Part shown: positions 31,255-39,485 of the stretch, in pieces
Layout of the letters: every line of letters begins with the position of its first letter
Numbering within the stretch: position 1 is the first letter of the stretch
From: Streptomyces sp. NBC_00223
Lineage (GTDB): Bacteria > Actinomycetota > Actinomycetes > Streptomycetales > Streptomycetaceae
NCBI RefSeq assembly: GCF_036199905.1
Contig: NZ_CP108109.1
Span: 1,860,001-1,924,000, forward strand
Length of the DNA: 64,000 bases
Reading direction: 5' to 3'
Translations under genes and position numbers: made by a program
Notes under the pieces: model-generated
Seen by the model: the letters and a program-made list of their open reading frames with translations, nothing else
The model's database searches: none
Told to the model about the DNA's origin: nothing

Positions 31255-32282
31255 GACCGGCACCTCGCTTCGGTGATCGCTATGCCGGTGGGCGGGGCGC
31301 TGCCGTCCGCGGTGGTGGCGCCGGAGAGCGTGGCCTGGCAGAGGTAGAGGTTGAGCCAGGAGCCGTAGGACGCCAGCCGGCCGACGGCCCGGAACTTCTG
31401 CGGGGTCCTGGTCAGGAAGTTCTCCAGCTGCGGTGTGCCGTCGGCGAGGGTGGTGGAGACCCGGCCGAGCTGCGCGATGGAGTCCTTGAGCGGCTGCCGT
31501 CCGTCGTCGAGCAGCCCGGCGGTGCTCGTGGTGAGCCGGGAGATCGCCGCGACGGACTGCCCGATGGGCTCGCGGTCGCCGGAGAAGCCGGTGACGAGTT
31601 CCTGGAGGGTGGTGATCAGGTCGTTGAAGCCGGACTCGCGGGTGTTGACGGTGCTGAGCACGTCGTTGAGGTTGTCGACGACCTGGCCGATCACCTGGTC
31701 CTTGGCGGCGAGGGTGGTGGTGAGCGAGCCGATGTTGCCGATCAGACCGTCCACGGTGCCGCCCTCGCCCTGGAGCACCTGGACGATCTCCCCGGCGAGC
31801 TGGTTGACGTCCTTCGGGGACAGGCCCTCGAAGAGCGGCTGGAAGCCGTTGAAGAGCTGGGTGAGGTCGAGCGCCGGGGTGGTGCGCCCGACCGGGATCG
31901 TGCCGCCGGGCCTGAGCACACCGCCGACCGGGCCCGCGCCCTGCTCCAGGTCGACATAGCGCTGGCCGACCATGTTGAGGTACTTGATGGTCGCGGTCAC
32001 CGAGGCGGGCAGCGTACGGCCGCGCCGGACGGAGAAGCGCACCTGGGCGAGGCGGTGGTCGACCACCTTGACGGAGTCGACCCGGCCGACCACGACCCCC
32101 GCGATCCTTACGCTGTCGCCCGAGGTGAGGCCCGTGGTGTCGGTGAACCGGGCGTAGTAGCCGGACGTGTCGCCCACCCCGGTGCCGGTGATGCTCAGCG
32201 CGAGCACGGTGGTGGCCAGCGCGGTGACCAGGATGAAGACCAGCGACTTGACGACCGGTCCGGCCAGGCTGCGGCGTTTCAC
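31251..32282 (-). CDS. mceB: MCE-family lipid-transfer protein MceB
   Basis: 343 residues. It starts with GTG at 32282, overlapping the mceA stop (GTGA). A membrane anchor (SLVFILVTALATTVLALSIT) is followed by the MCE domain (YYARFTDTTGLTSGDSVRIA, VVVGRVDSVKVVD, LNMVGQRYVDLEQG), a helical region and a short end GIAITEARCRS. The N-terminus lacks a lipobox. Confidence 0.9.
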   Translation of the reverse strand: MKRRSLAGPVVKSLVFILVTALATTVLALSITGTGVGDTSGYYARFTDTTGLTSGDSVRIAGVVVGRVDSVKVVDHRLAQVRFSVRRGRTLPASVTATIKYLNMVGQRYVDLEQGAGPVGGVLRPGGTIPVGRTTPALDLTQLFNGFQPLFEGLSPKDVNQLAGEIVQVLQGEGGTVDGLIGNIGSLTTTLAAKDQVIGQVVDNLNDVLSTVNTRESGFNDLITTLQELVTGFSGDREPIGQSVAAISRLTTSTAGLLDDGRQPLKDSIAQLGRVSTTLADGTPQLENFLTRTPQKFRAVGRLASYGSWLNLYLCQATLSGATTADGSAPPTGIAITEARCRS

Positions 32283-33628
32283 CCGACGGTCACCTCCGCC
32301 CCGCGGAAGACCGGTCCGGCGAGCACGCTGCTCCAGTCGGGCAGGGCGGCCGCCGGGGTGCCGGTGGCAGGCGCGAGCAGTTCGTTGACCAGTTCGTTCT
32401 CCTGCGGGGAGTTGGCCGGGGCGGTGCCGGACGGTACGGAGTCGGCCGCGCCGGACGCGGGGGACGCGGCCGCCGGGACGTCGGCCGACGGGGACTCGGC
32501 CGCGGGTGTGGTGCCGCGCCCGGTGTACGGGACCGGGTAGCACCGCGGGCCGCCGCTCGCGCCGTACACCGGGGTGTCCTTGCCGGGCCGGTAGGCGCCG
32601 CGGGAGGCGACGGTGGTGACGTCGATGTGCAGCCCGGGCTCCTTGGTGCCCTTGCCGAGCGCCTTGTCCATCACGGGCGCGAAGTCGGCGAGGGTGCGCA
32701 GGGTGCACGGGAAGGAGGGGGCGTACTCGGCGAGCAGGCCGAGGGTGCCGCGGCTGTCGGCGGACAGCCGGATGAGGTTGTCCTTGTTCTGCCGCAGATA
32801 GGTGGTGAGGTCCTGGGCGGTGGTGGTCGTGGCGCCGTACAGGGTGCTGAGGTTGGCCCGCTCCTCGGCGATGGTGCCGCTGGTCCTCGTGAAGTCGGTG
32901 AGCGCCTGGACGATGTCGGGCGCGGCGGCGGAGTAGACCCGGCTGACGGTGACGAGTTGCTTGATGTCGTCGTTGAGCACGGGCAGTTGGGGGTTGAGCC
33001 GGGTCAGATAGGCGTCGAGTCGCACGAGGGTGGCGCCGAGCTGGGCGCCGCGGCCGTCGAGGGCGGTGGCGACGGCGTTGAGGGTGGCGGAGAGCTTCTC
33101 CGGCTGGACCGCGGTGAGCAGCGGCAGCACATGGCCGAGCACCTGCTGGAGTTCGACGGCGTCGCTGGACCTGTCCTGCGCGATGGTGGTGTGCGCGGCG
33201 AGCGTCGGACCGCCGGCGGGCGTACCGGGCGGCGGTACGAGGGCCACGAAGCGTTCGCCGAAGAGGGTGGTGGGCAGCATCTGGGCGGTGACCCCGGCCG
33301 GGATCTGCCGGAGCTTTCCGGGGGTGATGGCCAGCACCAGACGGGCGCCCGCGCCGTCGGCGTGGATGGCCTTCACCCGGCCGACGACGACTCCGCGCAC
33401 CTTCACATCGGCGCCCGGACGCATCTCGTTGCCGACGCTGCCGGTCTCCACGGTGACGGTCGCCTCGTCGGTGAACGCCTTGTCGTAGACGGCGACCGCG
33501 AGCCAGGCCAGCAGACAGGGCACCAGCAGGAAGACCAGGCCCGCGGTCCTGCGGCGGGCGGTGGCGGCGCGCCCGGAGCGGCGGAGCGCGGACGGCGCGG
33601 CGGGGGCGCGGGTGTCGGTGGTGGTCAT
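32279..33628 (-). CDS. mceA: MCE-family lipid-transfer protein MceA
   Basis: 449 residues, the first of the six MCE proteins. The ATG at 33628 overlaps the permease stop (ATGA). A membrane helix (GLVFLLVPCLLAWLAVAVYD) is followed by the MCE domain (VGNEMRPGADVKVRGVVVGR and TTLFGERFVALVPPPG). The helical region and a C-terminal segment with PSFPCTLRTLADFAPVM and RCYPVPYTGRG are typical of MceA. The last 90 residues are Ala/Pro/Ser-rich. Confidence 0.9.
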   Translation of the reverse strand: MTTTDTRAPAAPSALRRSGRAATARRRTAGLVFLLVPCLLAWLAVAVYDKAFTDEATVTVETGSVGNEMRPGADVKVRGVVVGRVKAIHADGAGARLVLAITPGKLRQIPAGVTAQMLPTTLFGERFVALVPPPGTPAGGPTLAAHTTIAQDRSSDAVELQQVLGHVLPLLTAVQPEKLSATLNAVATALDGRGAQLGATLVRLDAYLTRLNPQLPVLNDDIKQLVTVSRVYSAAAPDIVQALTDFTRTSGTIAEERANLSTLYGATTTTAQDLTTYLRQNKDNLIRLSADSRGTLGLLAEYAPSFPCTLRTLADFAPVMDKALGKGTKEPGLHIDVTTVASRGAYRPGKDTPVYGASGGPRCYPVPYTGRGTTPAAESPSADVPAAASPASGAADSVPSGTAPANSPQENELVNELLAPATGTPAAALPDWSSVLAGPVFRGAEVTVG

Positions 33629-34500
33629 CCCGCCACCCGTACGGTCGTGGTGGCGCCCCAGATGGCCAGGCTGAGGAAGAAGTCGGTGACCGAGATGATC
33701 ACGATGGCGTTGCGCACCGAGCGGCCCACCGCGATGCCGACGCCGGCCGGGCCGCCCTTGGCGGTGTAGCCGTAGTAGCAGTGCGCGAGGATCACCACGA
33801 CGCTGAAGATCAGTACCTTCAGGGTGGACAGCAGGACGTCGGCCGGGGAGAGGAAGAGCGAGAAGTAGTGGTCGTAGGTCCCGGCGGACTGGCCGTTGAA
33901 CGTGACGGTGACCAGCCGGGAGGCGGCGTAACTGCTGATCAGGCCGATGCCGTAGAGCGGGACGATCGCCACGACGCCCGCGATGATCCGGGTGGTGACC
34001 AGGTACGGCATGCTGCGGATGCCCATGCCTTCGAGCGCGTCGACCTCCTCGTTGATCCGCATCGCGCCGAGCTGGGCGGTGAAGCCGGCGCCGACGGTCG
34101 CGGACAGGGCGAGGCCCGCCACCAGGGGGGCGATCTCCCGGGTGTTGAAGTAGGCGGAGATGAAGCCGGTGAAGGCGGTGGTGCCGAGTTCGTTCATGGC
34201 CGCGTAGCCCTGGAGGCCGACGACCGTGCCGGTGGCCAGTGTCATGCCGATCATCACGCCGACCGTGCCGCCGATGACGCCGAGGCCGCCGCTGCCGAAC
34301 GCGACCTCGGCCAGCAGGCGTTGTACCTCCTTGAGGTAGCGGCGCAGGGTGCGCGGGATCCACAGCACGGCGGTGACGTGGAAGAGGAAGTGGTCACCTG
34401 CCTCGTCGAGCCATCGCAGCCAACGGCCGCCGCCGCGGCGAGACTTGGGCGGGGGCGGCGGGGGTTCGGACCGGGGCGCGTCCTTGTCGAGGAGGGCCAT
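33625..34500 (-). CDS. yrbEB: YrbE/MlaE-type permease B of Mce transporter
   Basis: 291 residues with the MlaE permease fold of about five membrane helices. The coupling region reads GAMRINEEVDALEGMGIRSM, the family's E-x-D-A-L-x-x-M-G motif that contacts the MceG ATPase. A Pro/Arg-rich N-terminus (PPPPPKSRRGGG) is unusual. Its start codon overlaps the stop of the preceding permease gene by one base. Confidence 0.92.
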   Translation of the reverse strand: MALLDKDAPRSEPPPPPPKSRRGGGRWLRWLDEAGDHFLFHVTAVLWIPRTLRRYLKEVQRLLAEVAFGSGGLGVIGGTVGVMIGMTLATGTVVGLQGYAAMNELGTTAFTGFISAYFNTREIAPLVAGLALSATVGAGFTAQLGAMRINEEVDALEGMGIRSMPYLVTTRIIAGVVAIVPLYGIGLISSYAASRLVTVTFNGQSAGTYDHYFSLFLSPADVLLSTLKVLIFSVVVILAHCYYGYTAKGGPAGVGIAVGRSVRNAIVIISVTDFFLSLAIWGATTTVRVAG

Positions 34501-35306
34501 CAGGCTCCCTTCCGCGGGACGAGTTGCAGATAGACCGCGGTGAGCACGACGTTCACCACGAAGAGCAGCAGGAAGGTGATGACGACGGACTGGTTGACCG
34601 CGTCGCCCACGCCCTTGGGGCCGCCCTTGGGGTGCAGACCGCGGTAGGCGGCGACGATCCCGGCGATGAATCCGAAGATCACCGCCTTGATCTCGCTGAT
34701 GTAGAGGTCGGGCAGCTGGGCGAGGGCGGAGAAGCTGGACAGATACGCGCCCGGGGTGCCGTGCTGCACGACCACGTTGAAGAAGTAGCCGCCGAGGGTG
34801 CCGACCACCGAGACCAGGCCGTTGAGGAAGACGGCCACGAGCATGGTCGCCAACACCCGCGGTACGACCAGCCGTTGCACCGGGGAGACGCCCATCACCT
34901 CCATGGCGTCCAGCTCCTCGCGGATCTTGCGCGAGCCGAGGTCCGCGCAGATCGCGCTGCCGCCCGCGCCCGCGATCAGCAGCGCCACGATCAGCGGACT
35001 GGCCTGCTGGATCACGGCCAGCACACTGGCCCCACCGGTGAACGACTGGGCGCCCAACTGCTGGGTGAGCGAACCGACTTGCAGCGCGATGACGGCGCCG
35101 AACGGGATCGACACCAGCGCCGCGGGCAGGATCGTCACGCTCGCCACGAACCAGAACTGCTCGATCAGCTCCCGCATTTGGAACGGCCGCCGGAAGGTGT
35201 CGCGCACGGTGGTGGCGGCCAGCGCCATCAACTGCCCGGTCTGGCGCAGCGCCCCGGTGCCGGGGACCGCGCGGCGCGGCGCGGGGACGCGTACCGGCGC
35301 GGTCAT
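34500..35306 (-). CDS. yrbEA: YrbE/MlaE-type permease A of Mce transporter
   Basis: 268 residues from the ATG at 35306, which overlaps the mceG stop (ATGA). It has the MlaE fold with QFWFVASVTILPAALVSIPF, the coupling segment LGSRKIREELDAMEVMGVSP, and IVAAYRGLHPKGGPKGVGDA near the end. Together with the second permease it forms the membrane core of the importer that takes lipids from the MCE tunnel. Confidence 0.92.
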   Translation of the reverse strand: MTAPVRVPAPRRAVPGTGALRQTGQLMALAATTVRDTFRRPFQMRELIEQFWFVASVTILPAALVSIPFGAVIALQVGSLTQQLGAQSFTGGASVLAVIQQASPLIVALLIAGAGGSAICADLGSRKIREELDAMEVMGVSPVQRLVVPRVLATMLVAVFLNGLVSVVGTLGGYFFNVVVQHGTPGAYLSSFSALAQLPDLYISEIKAVIFGFIAGIVAAYRGLHPKGGPKGVGDAVNQSVVITFLLLFVVNVVLTAVYLQLVPRKGA

Positions 35307-36283
35307 GCGGGCTCCCCCTGCACGGGCGCGAGTCCGGCCTTCATGGCCTCGCGGGTGGCGGCGGGCAGTTGGTCCCACATCCCCAGTACCCGGGCCCGGC
35401 GCCGCTGCACGGCCTGGCGCGGCGGCAGGCCGGGGCTCGGTTCGAGCTGCGGGGAGACCCGGGCCGGGGCGCCGCGTACGTCGGCGGAGTGCAGTTGCTC
35501 CCGGGCGAGGGTGGCCTCGTCCTTCTCCTCCGACATGCCGATGGGTCCGGCCCGCCGCCCGCTGAGGAACTGCCGTACGACCGGCTCCTCGCTGGTCAGC
35601 AGCAGCTCGCGCGGCCCGAAGGCGACCAGTTCGCGGCGGAAGAGCATGCCGAGGTTGTCCGGGACGGTGGCCGCGATGTCGAGGTTGTGGGTGACGATCA
35701 GCATCGTGGCGTCGATCTGCGCGTTGAGGTCGATGAGCAGTTGGGACAGATACGAGGTGCGGACCGGGTCGAGGCCCGAGTCGGGCTCGTCGCACAGGAT
35801 GATCTGCGGGTCCAGGACGAGGGCGCGGGCGAGGCCGGCACGTTTGCGCATACCGCCGGAGATCTCGCCGGGCAGCTTGCCCTCGGAGCCGAGCAGCCCG
35901 ACCATGTCGATCCGCTCCATCACGATCCGGCGGATCTCGGACTCCTTCTTGCGGGTGTGCTCGCGCAGCGGGAAGGCGATGTTGTCGAAGAGGTTCATCG
36001 AGCCGAACAGGGCGCCGTCCTGGAACATCAGGCCGAAGAGCTTGCGGGCCTCGTAGATGTCGCGCTCCGGGCTGCCCACCATGTCGACGCCGTCGACCAG
36101 CACCCGGCCCCGCTCGGGCTTGAGCAGGCCGATCACCGACTTGAGGAAGACGGTCTTGCCGGTGCCCGAGGGGCCGAGCATCACGCTGACCTCACCGGGC
36201 GGCAGGGTGAGCGTCACGTCCTGCCAGACGGTCTGCGTGCCGAAGGACTTGGTCAGGCCCTCGATGGTCACTTCGATTCCCAT
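35303..36283 (-). CDS. mceG: Mce transporter ATPase MceG (Mkl type)
   Basis: 326 residues. The ABC domain is complete: Walker A GPSGTGKTVFLKS (about residues 37-49), Q-loop FGLMFQDGALFG, signature SGGMRKRAGLARAL, Walker B IILCDEPDSGLDP and switch His in IVTHNLD. The C-terminal extension of about 80 residues beyond the ABC core, including AREQLHSADVRGAPARVSP, is a feature of Mkl/MceG proteins. GGGAGGTG precedes the ATG at 36283. It heads the permease-mce gene run, so the locus encodes its own energiser, unlike mycobacteria, where mceG is unlinked. Confidence 0.93.
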   Translation of the reverse strand: MGIEVTIEGLTKSFGTQTVWQDVTLTLPPGEVSVMLGPSGTGKTVFLKSVIGLLKPERGRVLVDGVDMVGSPERDIYEARKLFGLMFQDGALFGSMNLFDNIAFPLREHTRKKESEIRRIVMERIDMVGLLGSEGKLPGEISGGMRKRAGLARALVLDPQIILCDEPDSGLDPVRTSYLSQLLIDLNAQIDATMLIVTHNLDIAATVPDNLGMLFRRELVAFGPRELLLTSEEPVVRQFLSGRRAGPIGMSEEKDEATLAREQLHSADVRGAPARVSPQLEPSPGLPPRQAVQRRRARVLGMWDQLPAATREAMKAGLAPVQGEPA

Positions 36284-36381
36284 GGCACCTCCCGGGCCGG
36301 TGATGCTGCGGTCGGTCGTACGAGTCGGTGGGGCGGGGGTGCGGCGGAACAGGGGGTGCGGGGGTGCGGTGGTGCCGGGAG

Positions 36382-38088
36382 TCAGTGGTGCGGAGGGTCG
36401 GGGAAGCCGATCTCGGGGTCGCAGCCGGACTCCGCGATCGGGACGCACAGCGGGCCCTGGATGAGGTTGAGCGAGTTGCCGTGGCCGGAGATGGCCGAGG
36501 TGAAGAGCGCGTCGAGGTCCTCGCCGTGCGAACGGCAGCCGGTGAAGGGCGGGATGACGAGGTCGTCCTGGGCCAGCGGCCCGCCGGTCTGGACGCTGTA
36601 GTCCTGCGGCCGGGTGGGCACACCGGTGAGCGAACTGCGGTCGTAGCCGATGAGTCGGATGTCCAGCGGCGCCCGGGTAAGGCAGTCGGGGCCCACGTCG
36701 AGCGTCGTGCCGTTGAGCTTCACGTCGTACAGCCGCAGGTCTTCCTTGCCGTAGATCGTGGTGGTGCTGACCGTGCCCTCGGTGCCGGAGCCGACCGTGA
36801 TGACCGTCATCAGGCCGCGCGGCACGAGCGCCATCTTGGCGCTGGTCGGCATGAACCCGTAGGTGAGGAAGGTCGAGTCGGCGGGCGGGAGGGCGAGGTC
36901 GGCGACCGAGTCGATCTCGAAGTACCACTGCAACGGGTCGTCCGAGGAGAAGTCGCTGACCGTGCTCTTCTGCACGATGGTCGCCAGGCTCGGGTGCCCG
37001 CGCAGGTCGTTGACCACCGAAGCGCCGTTGAGCTTGCCGACGTTGGCGTATCCGGTGATGTAGCCGCACTGCGAGTACGGCGGGAAGGGCGGGTCGTCGG
37101 GGCCCGGGTAGACCACCGCGCCGGGCGGGCGGGGAACGGCGGCGAGCACGGCCGGGTCGGGGTCGCCCTCCGGCGGGTCCTCGCAGTCGTGCACCCCGGA
37201 GTGCGGGGGCGTGGCGAGCTTGATGGTGTTGCGGCCGCCCGGCCGCCCGGCCGCGGGGGTGGCGGTTCCACCGGCCGTCGGCGGGACGGTCGGGGTCGCG
37301 GACCCGGTGGCGGTGCCCGCGGGGGTCGGGGTCGCCGGGGCCGAGGGCGTCGCGGTGCCGTCGGCGGCGGCGGTGACGGGCACGCTGCCGAGTACGGTCG
37401 ACTGCCCGTCCTTCGGGGTGCAGATGGTCGTGACGTCGGCGAGGTCGGACTTCGGCGCGACGGTGACATGGGCGCTCGCGGTGTCCCCGGCGGGGTCGGT
37501 GGGGTCAGGGGCACTCTCGGACGCGGCCCCGGACGCCGGGTCCCCCGAGGGCGACGGCGGGTCGGCGGCGTCGGGCGGGGCCGTCCGCGGGTGCAGGGTG
37601 AGGCTCAACTCCCCCGCCGCGAACCGTACGGCGCCGGGCGCCGTGACCGTGAGCGGCGGCACGTCGCCGCCGAGGGTCAGTACGAGGTCGCCGTCGGCCG
37701 GGGCCTCGGGCGCGGTCAGCCCCGGCCACGACGCGTCGGCCGCCGACTCCCCCTGTGTGATGTGCGCGGTGAGGGTCGCGGTGGCGCCGACGGCGGCGGC
37801 TCCGGCGGGCAGCAGCGCGGCGGCGGCCTCCTTCGGCACGGTCACGGTCGCGGTGAGCGGGCCCGGCTGGACCGGTGTGCCGACCGCCCCGGTGGACGGG
37901 TAGTCCTGACGGAGGCCGACGGTGATCTCCTGCTCGCCCGAGGGGAAGGCGCACACATAGCCGAGGCTCACCGTGCCGTCCGGGACGCCGGCCGCCGAGT
38001 CCGTACCGGGCAGCAGTCCCGCCACGAGCGCGGCCGCCGCGACGGCGGCGAACCGCACCGTGCGGCGCGGAATCACGGCACCCCTCAT
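36382..38088 (-). CDS. Large secreted protein at head of mce locus, DUF6801-like
   Basis: 568 residues. The signal peptide (RTVRFAAVAAAALVAGLLPG, cleavage near DSAAG) indicates export. The N-terminal domain contains LGYVCAFPSGEQEITVGLRQ, a DUF6801-like beta domain found in actinobacterial surface proteins. A Pro/Thr/Ala-rich linker of about 90 residues leads to a C-terminal half with QCGYITGYANVGKLNGASVV, LRLYDVKLNGTTLDVGPDCL and several Cys. No catalytic motif is seen. GAGGAG lies 7 bases before the ATG. It is 98 bp upstream of mceG on the same strand and is probably the first gene of the operon. Its promoter shares a near-identical element with the secreted-protein gene at 38419, so it is likely an accessory of the lipid importer, perhaps a substrate-binding surface protein (inference). 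Confidence 0.75.
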   Translation of the reverse strand: MRGAVIPRRTVRFAAVAAAALVAGLLPGTDSAAGVPDGTVSLGYVCAFPSGEQEITVGLRQDYPSTGAVGTPVQPGPLTATVTVPKEAAAALLPAGAAAVGATATLTAHITQGESAADASWPGLTAPEAPADGDLVLTLGGDVPPLTVTAPGAVRFAAGELSLTLHPRTAPPDAADPPSPSGDPASGAASESAPDPTDPAGDTASAHVTVAPKSDLADVTTICTPKDGQSTVLGSVPVTAAADGTATPSAPATPTPAGTATGSATPTVPPTAGGTATPAAGRPGGRNTIKLATPPHSGVHDCEDPPEGDPDPAVLAAVPRPPGAVVYPGPDDPPFPPYSQCGYITGYANVGKLNGASVVNDLRGHPSLATIVQKSTVSDFSSDDPLQWYFEIDSVADLALPPADSTFLTYGFMPTSAKMALVPRGLMTVITVGSGTEGTVSTTTIYGKEDLRLYDVKLNGTTLDVGPDCLTRAPLDIRLIGYDRSSLTGVPTRPQDYSVQTGGPLAQDDLVIPPFTGCRSHGEDLDALFTSAISGHGNSLNLIQGPLCVPIAESGCDPEIGFPDPPHH

Positions 38089-38122
38089 GGCGGAGCTCCT
38101 CGGCAGGCGGCGGCGACGCTGG

Positions 38123-38152
38123 ACATTACGGTCGGGTAATAAGCCCGGACAA
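38123..38152 (-). promoter_or_regulatory. Promoter with dyad element at head of mce operon
   Basis: Read on the minus strand, TTGTCC (38152-38147), an 18-bp spacer and TAATGT (38128-38123) form a promoter. A dyad ATTAC-N6-GTAAT covers 38125-38140 and overlaps the -10. The element TTACCCGNNCGTAAYGTCC is shared with the promoter at 39179-39207. A second dyad TTGTC-N7-GACAA lies at 38200-38216. Confidence 0.65.
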
Positions 38153-38348
38153 GTGATCGAACCGGGGAAGTTCGCGGGGGCCTCGCCGGGCCCGATTTCT
38201 TGTCATCGGACGACAAAAGCCATCCGGAATTTTGTCCTCCCGTGCGCGTCGCCGGGCCGGGCCGGGCCGGCACCCGGCGGCACGGGCGCGGCGCGCGGCG
38301 GCACGGGCGCGGGCAGGGCGGCGCGAGCCCGGGTGGCCGGGCGGGCCG

Positions 38349-38383
38349 GGGCCCCGGTGGGTGCGAGGTGCCCACCGGGGCCC
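38349..38383 (-). terminator. Strong terminator after secreted-protein gene
   Basis: Perfect 13-bp arms GGGCCCCGGTGGG (38349-38361) and CCCACCGGGGCCC (38371-38383) with a 9-base loop lie 36 bases beyond the stop at 38419. It separates that gene from the mce operon. The rest of the gap 38089-38418 is GC-rich with short CGGCACGGGCGCG repeats and no gene. Confidence 0.85.
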
Positions 38384-38418
38384 TTCTCACGGCCGTTCGC
38401 CCTCCGGGTGAGGAGGCG

Positions 38419-39045
38419 TCAGGAGGCGTTGAGCGCCAGCGTGGACGGGCTGACGACGTAGTTCGCCTTGTAGACGACCGAGTCGCCGTTGTTGATCAGG
38501 CCGAGGCACAGGCCGCCCACGCCGGACACCGTGAGGGTGCCGCTGTCGAGCACCAGGGTGTGGGTGGAGTTGGAGTAGTGGCCGGTCACCGAGCCCGAGA
38601 TCGTCGCGGTGCACAGGCCGGAGAGCTTGGCCACGACACCGGTCAGCGATCCGTCGGTGTTGCCGCTCGCGTCGGTCGGGTCGACCGCGTTGAGGCTCCA
38701 CGGCAGCGAGTTGGCGGTGACCGTGAACGTGATGCTGTTGAGCTTGCAGGTGTTCCAGGTGGCCCCGGTGATCGTGCCGACCTTGATGCTCGGCCCTCCG
38801 GTGGTGGTGCCGTTGGCGATGACGCCGGTGGCGGCGGCCGACGTACACGTCAGCTTGGTGCCGGTGCTGCTGTCGGTGAGGGTCGGGCTTGCCGCGGTCG
38901 CCGTGATGGCGCCGCCGCTGCCGCTGCCGCTGACCGTCGCCGTGCTGACCGCGGCGGAGGCCGGACTGGCGGCGAGGCCGATCGCGGCGATGAACGCCGC
39001 ACCCGTGACCACGCCGCCCGCGGCCGTCCTGGAGAACTTGCGCAT
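38419..39045 (-). CDS. Secreted beta-rich protein, unknown function
   Basis: 208 residues. The start at 39045 has AGAAGGGA upstream and gives a clean signal peptide (TAAGGVVTGAAFIAAIGLAA, cleavage after ASPASA). The mature protein is rich in Thr, Ser and Gly with four Cys (LTCTSAAATG, WNTCKLNS, LSGLCTATIS, VGGLCLGL), suggesting two disulphides and an all-beta fold. Similar small exported proteins accompany mce loci in other actinomycetes, but I know no function. It is monocistronic, with its own promoter and terminator. Its promoter element matches that of the next gene downstream, so the two are probably co-regulated. Confidence 0.78.
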   Translation of the reverse strand: MRKFSRTAAGGVVTGAAFIAAIGLAASPASAAVSTATVSGSGSGGAITATAASPTLTDSSTGTKLTCTSAAATGVIANGTTTGGPSIKVGTITGATWNTCKLNSITFTVTANSLPWSLNAVDPTDASGNTDGSLTGVVAKLSGLCTATISGSVTGHYSNSTHTLVLDSGTLTVSGVGGLCLGLINNGDSVVYKANYVVSPSTLALNAS

Positions 39046-39178
39046 GGGCTGAATCCCTTCTGGGAGTTCGACGTACCTGATAAACCGCAGTCCGCGCCGG
39101 TCGGCGGGAATTCGGTGACAAGTGGAATACCGGGGACGCGGGGCACCGAATCGGTTCCGGTTGCCCTTGCGCTGGAGG

Positions 39179-39207
39179 ACGTTACGCACGGGTAACCGGA
39201 CGCGCAA
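39179..39207 (-). promoter_or_regulatory. Promoter with the same dyad element
   Basis: On the minus strand TTGCGC (39207-39202), a 17-bp spacer and TAACGT (39184-39179) form a promoter. The dyad GTTAC-N6-GTAAC at 39181-39196 overlaps the -10 exactly as at 38125-38140. In the rest of the 39046-39485 gap, a further dyad CGAGTG-AG-CACTCG lies at 39294-39307, nearer the divergent regulator gene. No gene is present in the gap. Confidence 0.65.
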
Positions 39208-39485
39208 CGATTCCGGACAAGATTCTCGGGACGACCTTACCGGCGGGTATTTTTCTGTCACCCGGGCAACATCGGACCGGGATTTTTTATAAGCGAGTGA
39301 GCACTCGGGCACGACCCGCCCGCCGGCCCCGCGCGATCGCCGTGCGGGGCCGGGTCGACCCCAGGAGGGCCGCCCGTACCGGGAGTTGGGCACGTTTCCG
39401 TGTCCGCGGGGCTGCGCTCCGTGCACGTTTGGTCTATGTTGCAGCGAGGTCGGGACGCGACGAAGCGTCTGGGAAGGGGCCGGGC

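Noticed and set aside
36382..38088. Assignment of the large secreted protein as a seventh MCE protein
   Set aside because: It has no MCE domain motif, and its N-terminal domain and Cys pattern differ. It is only linked by position.
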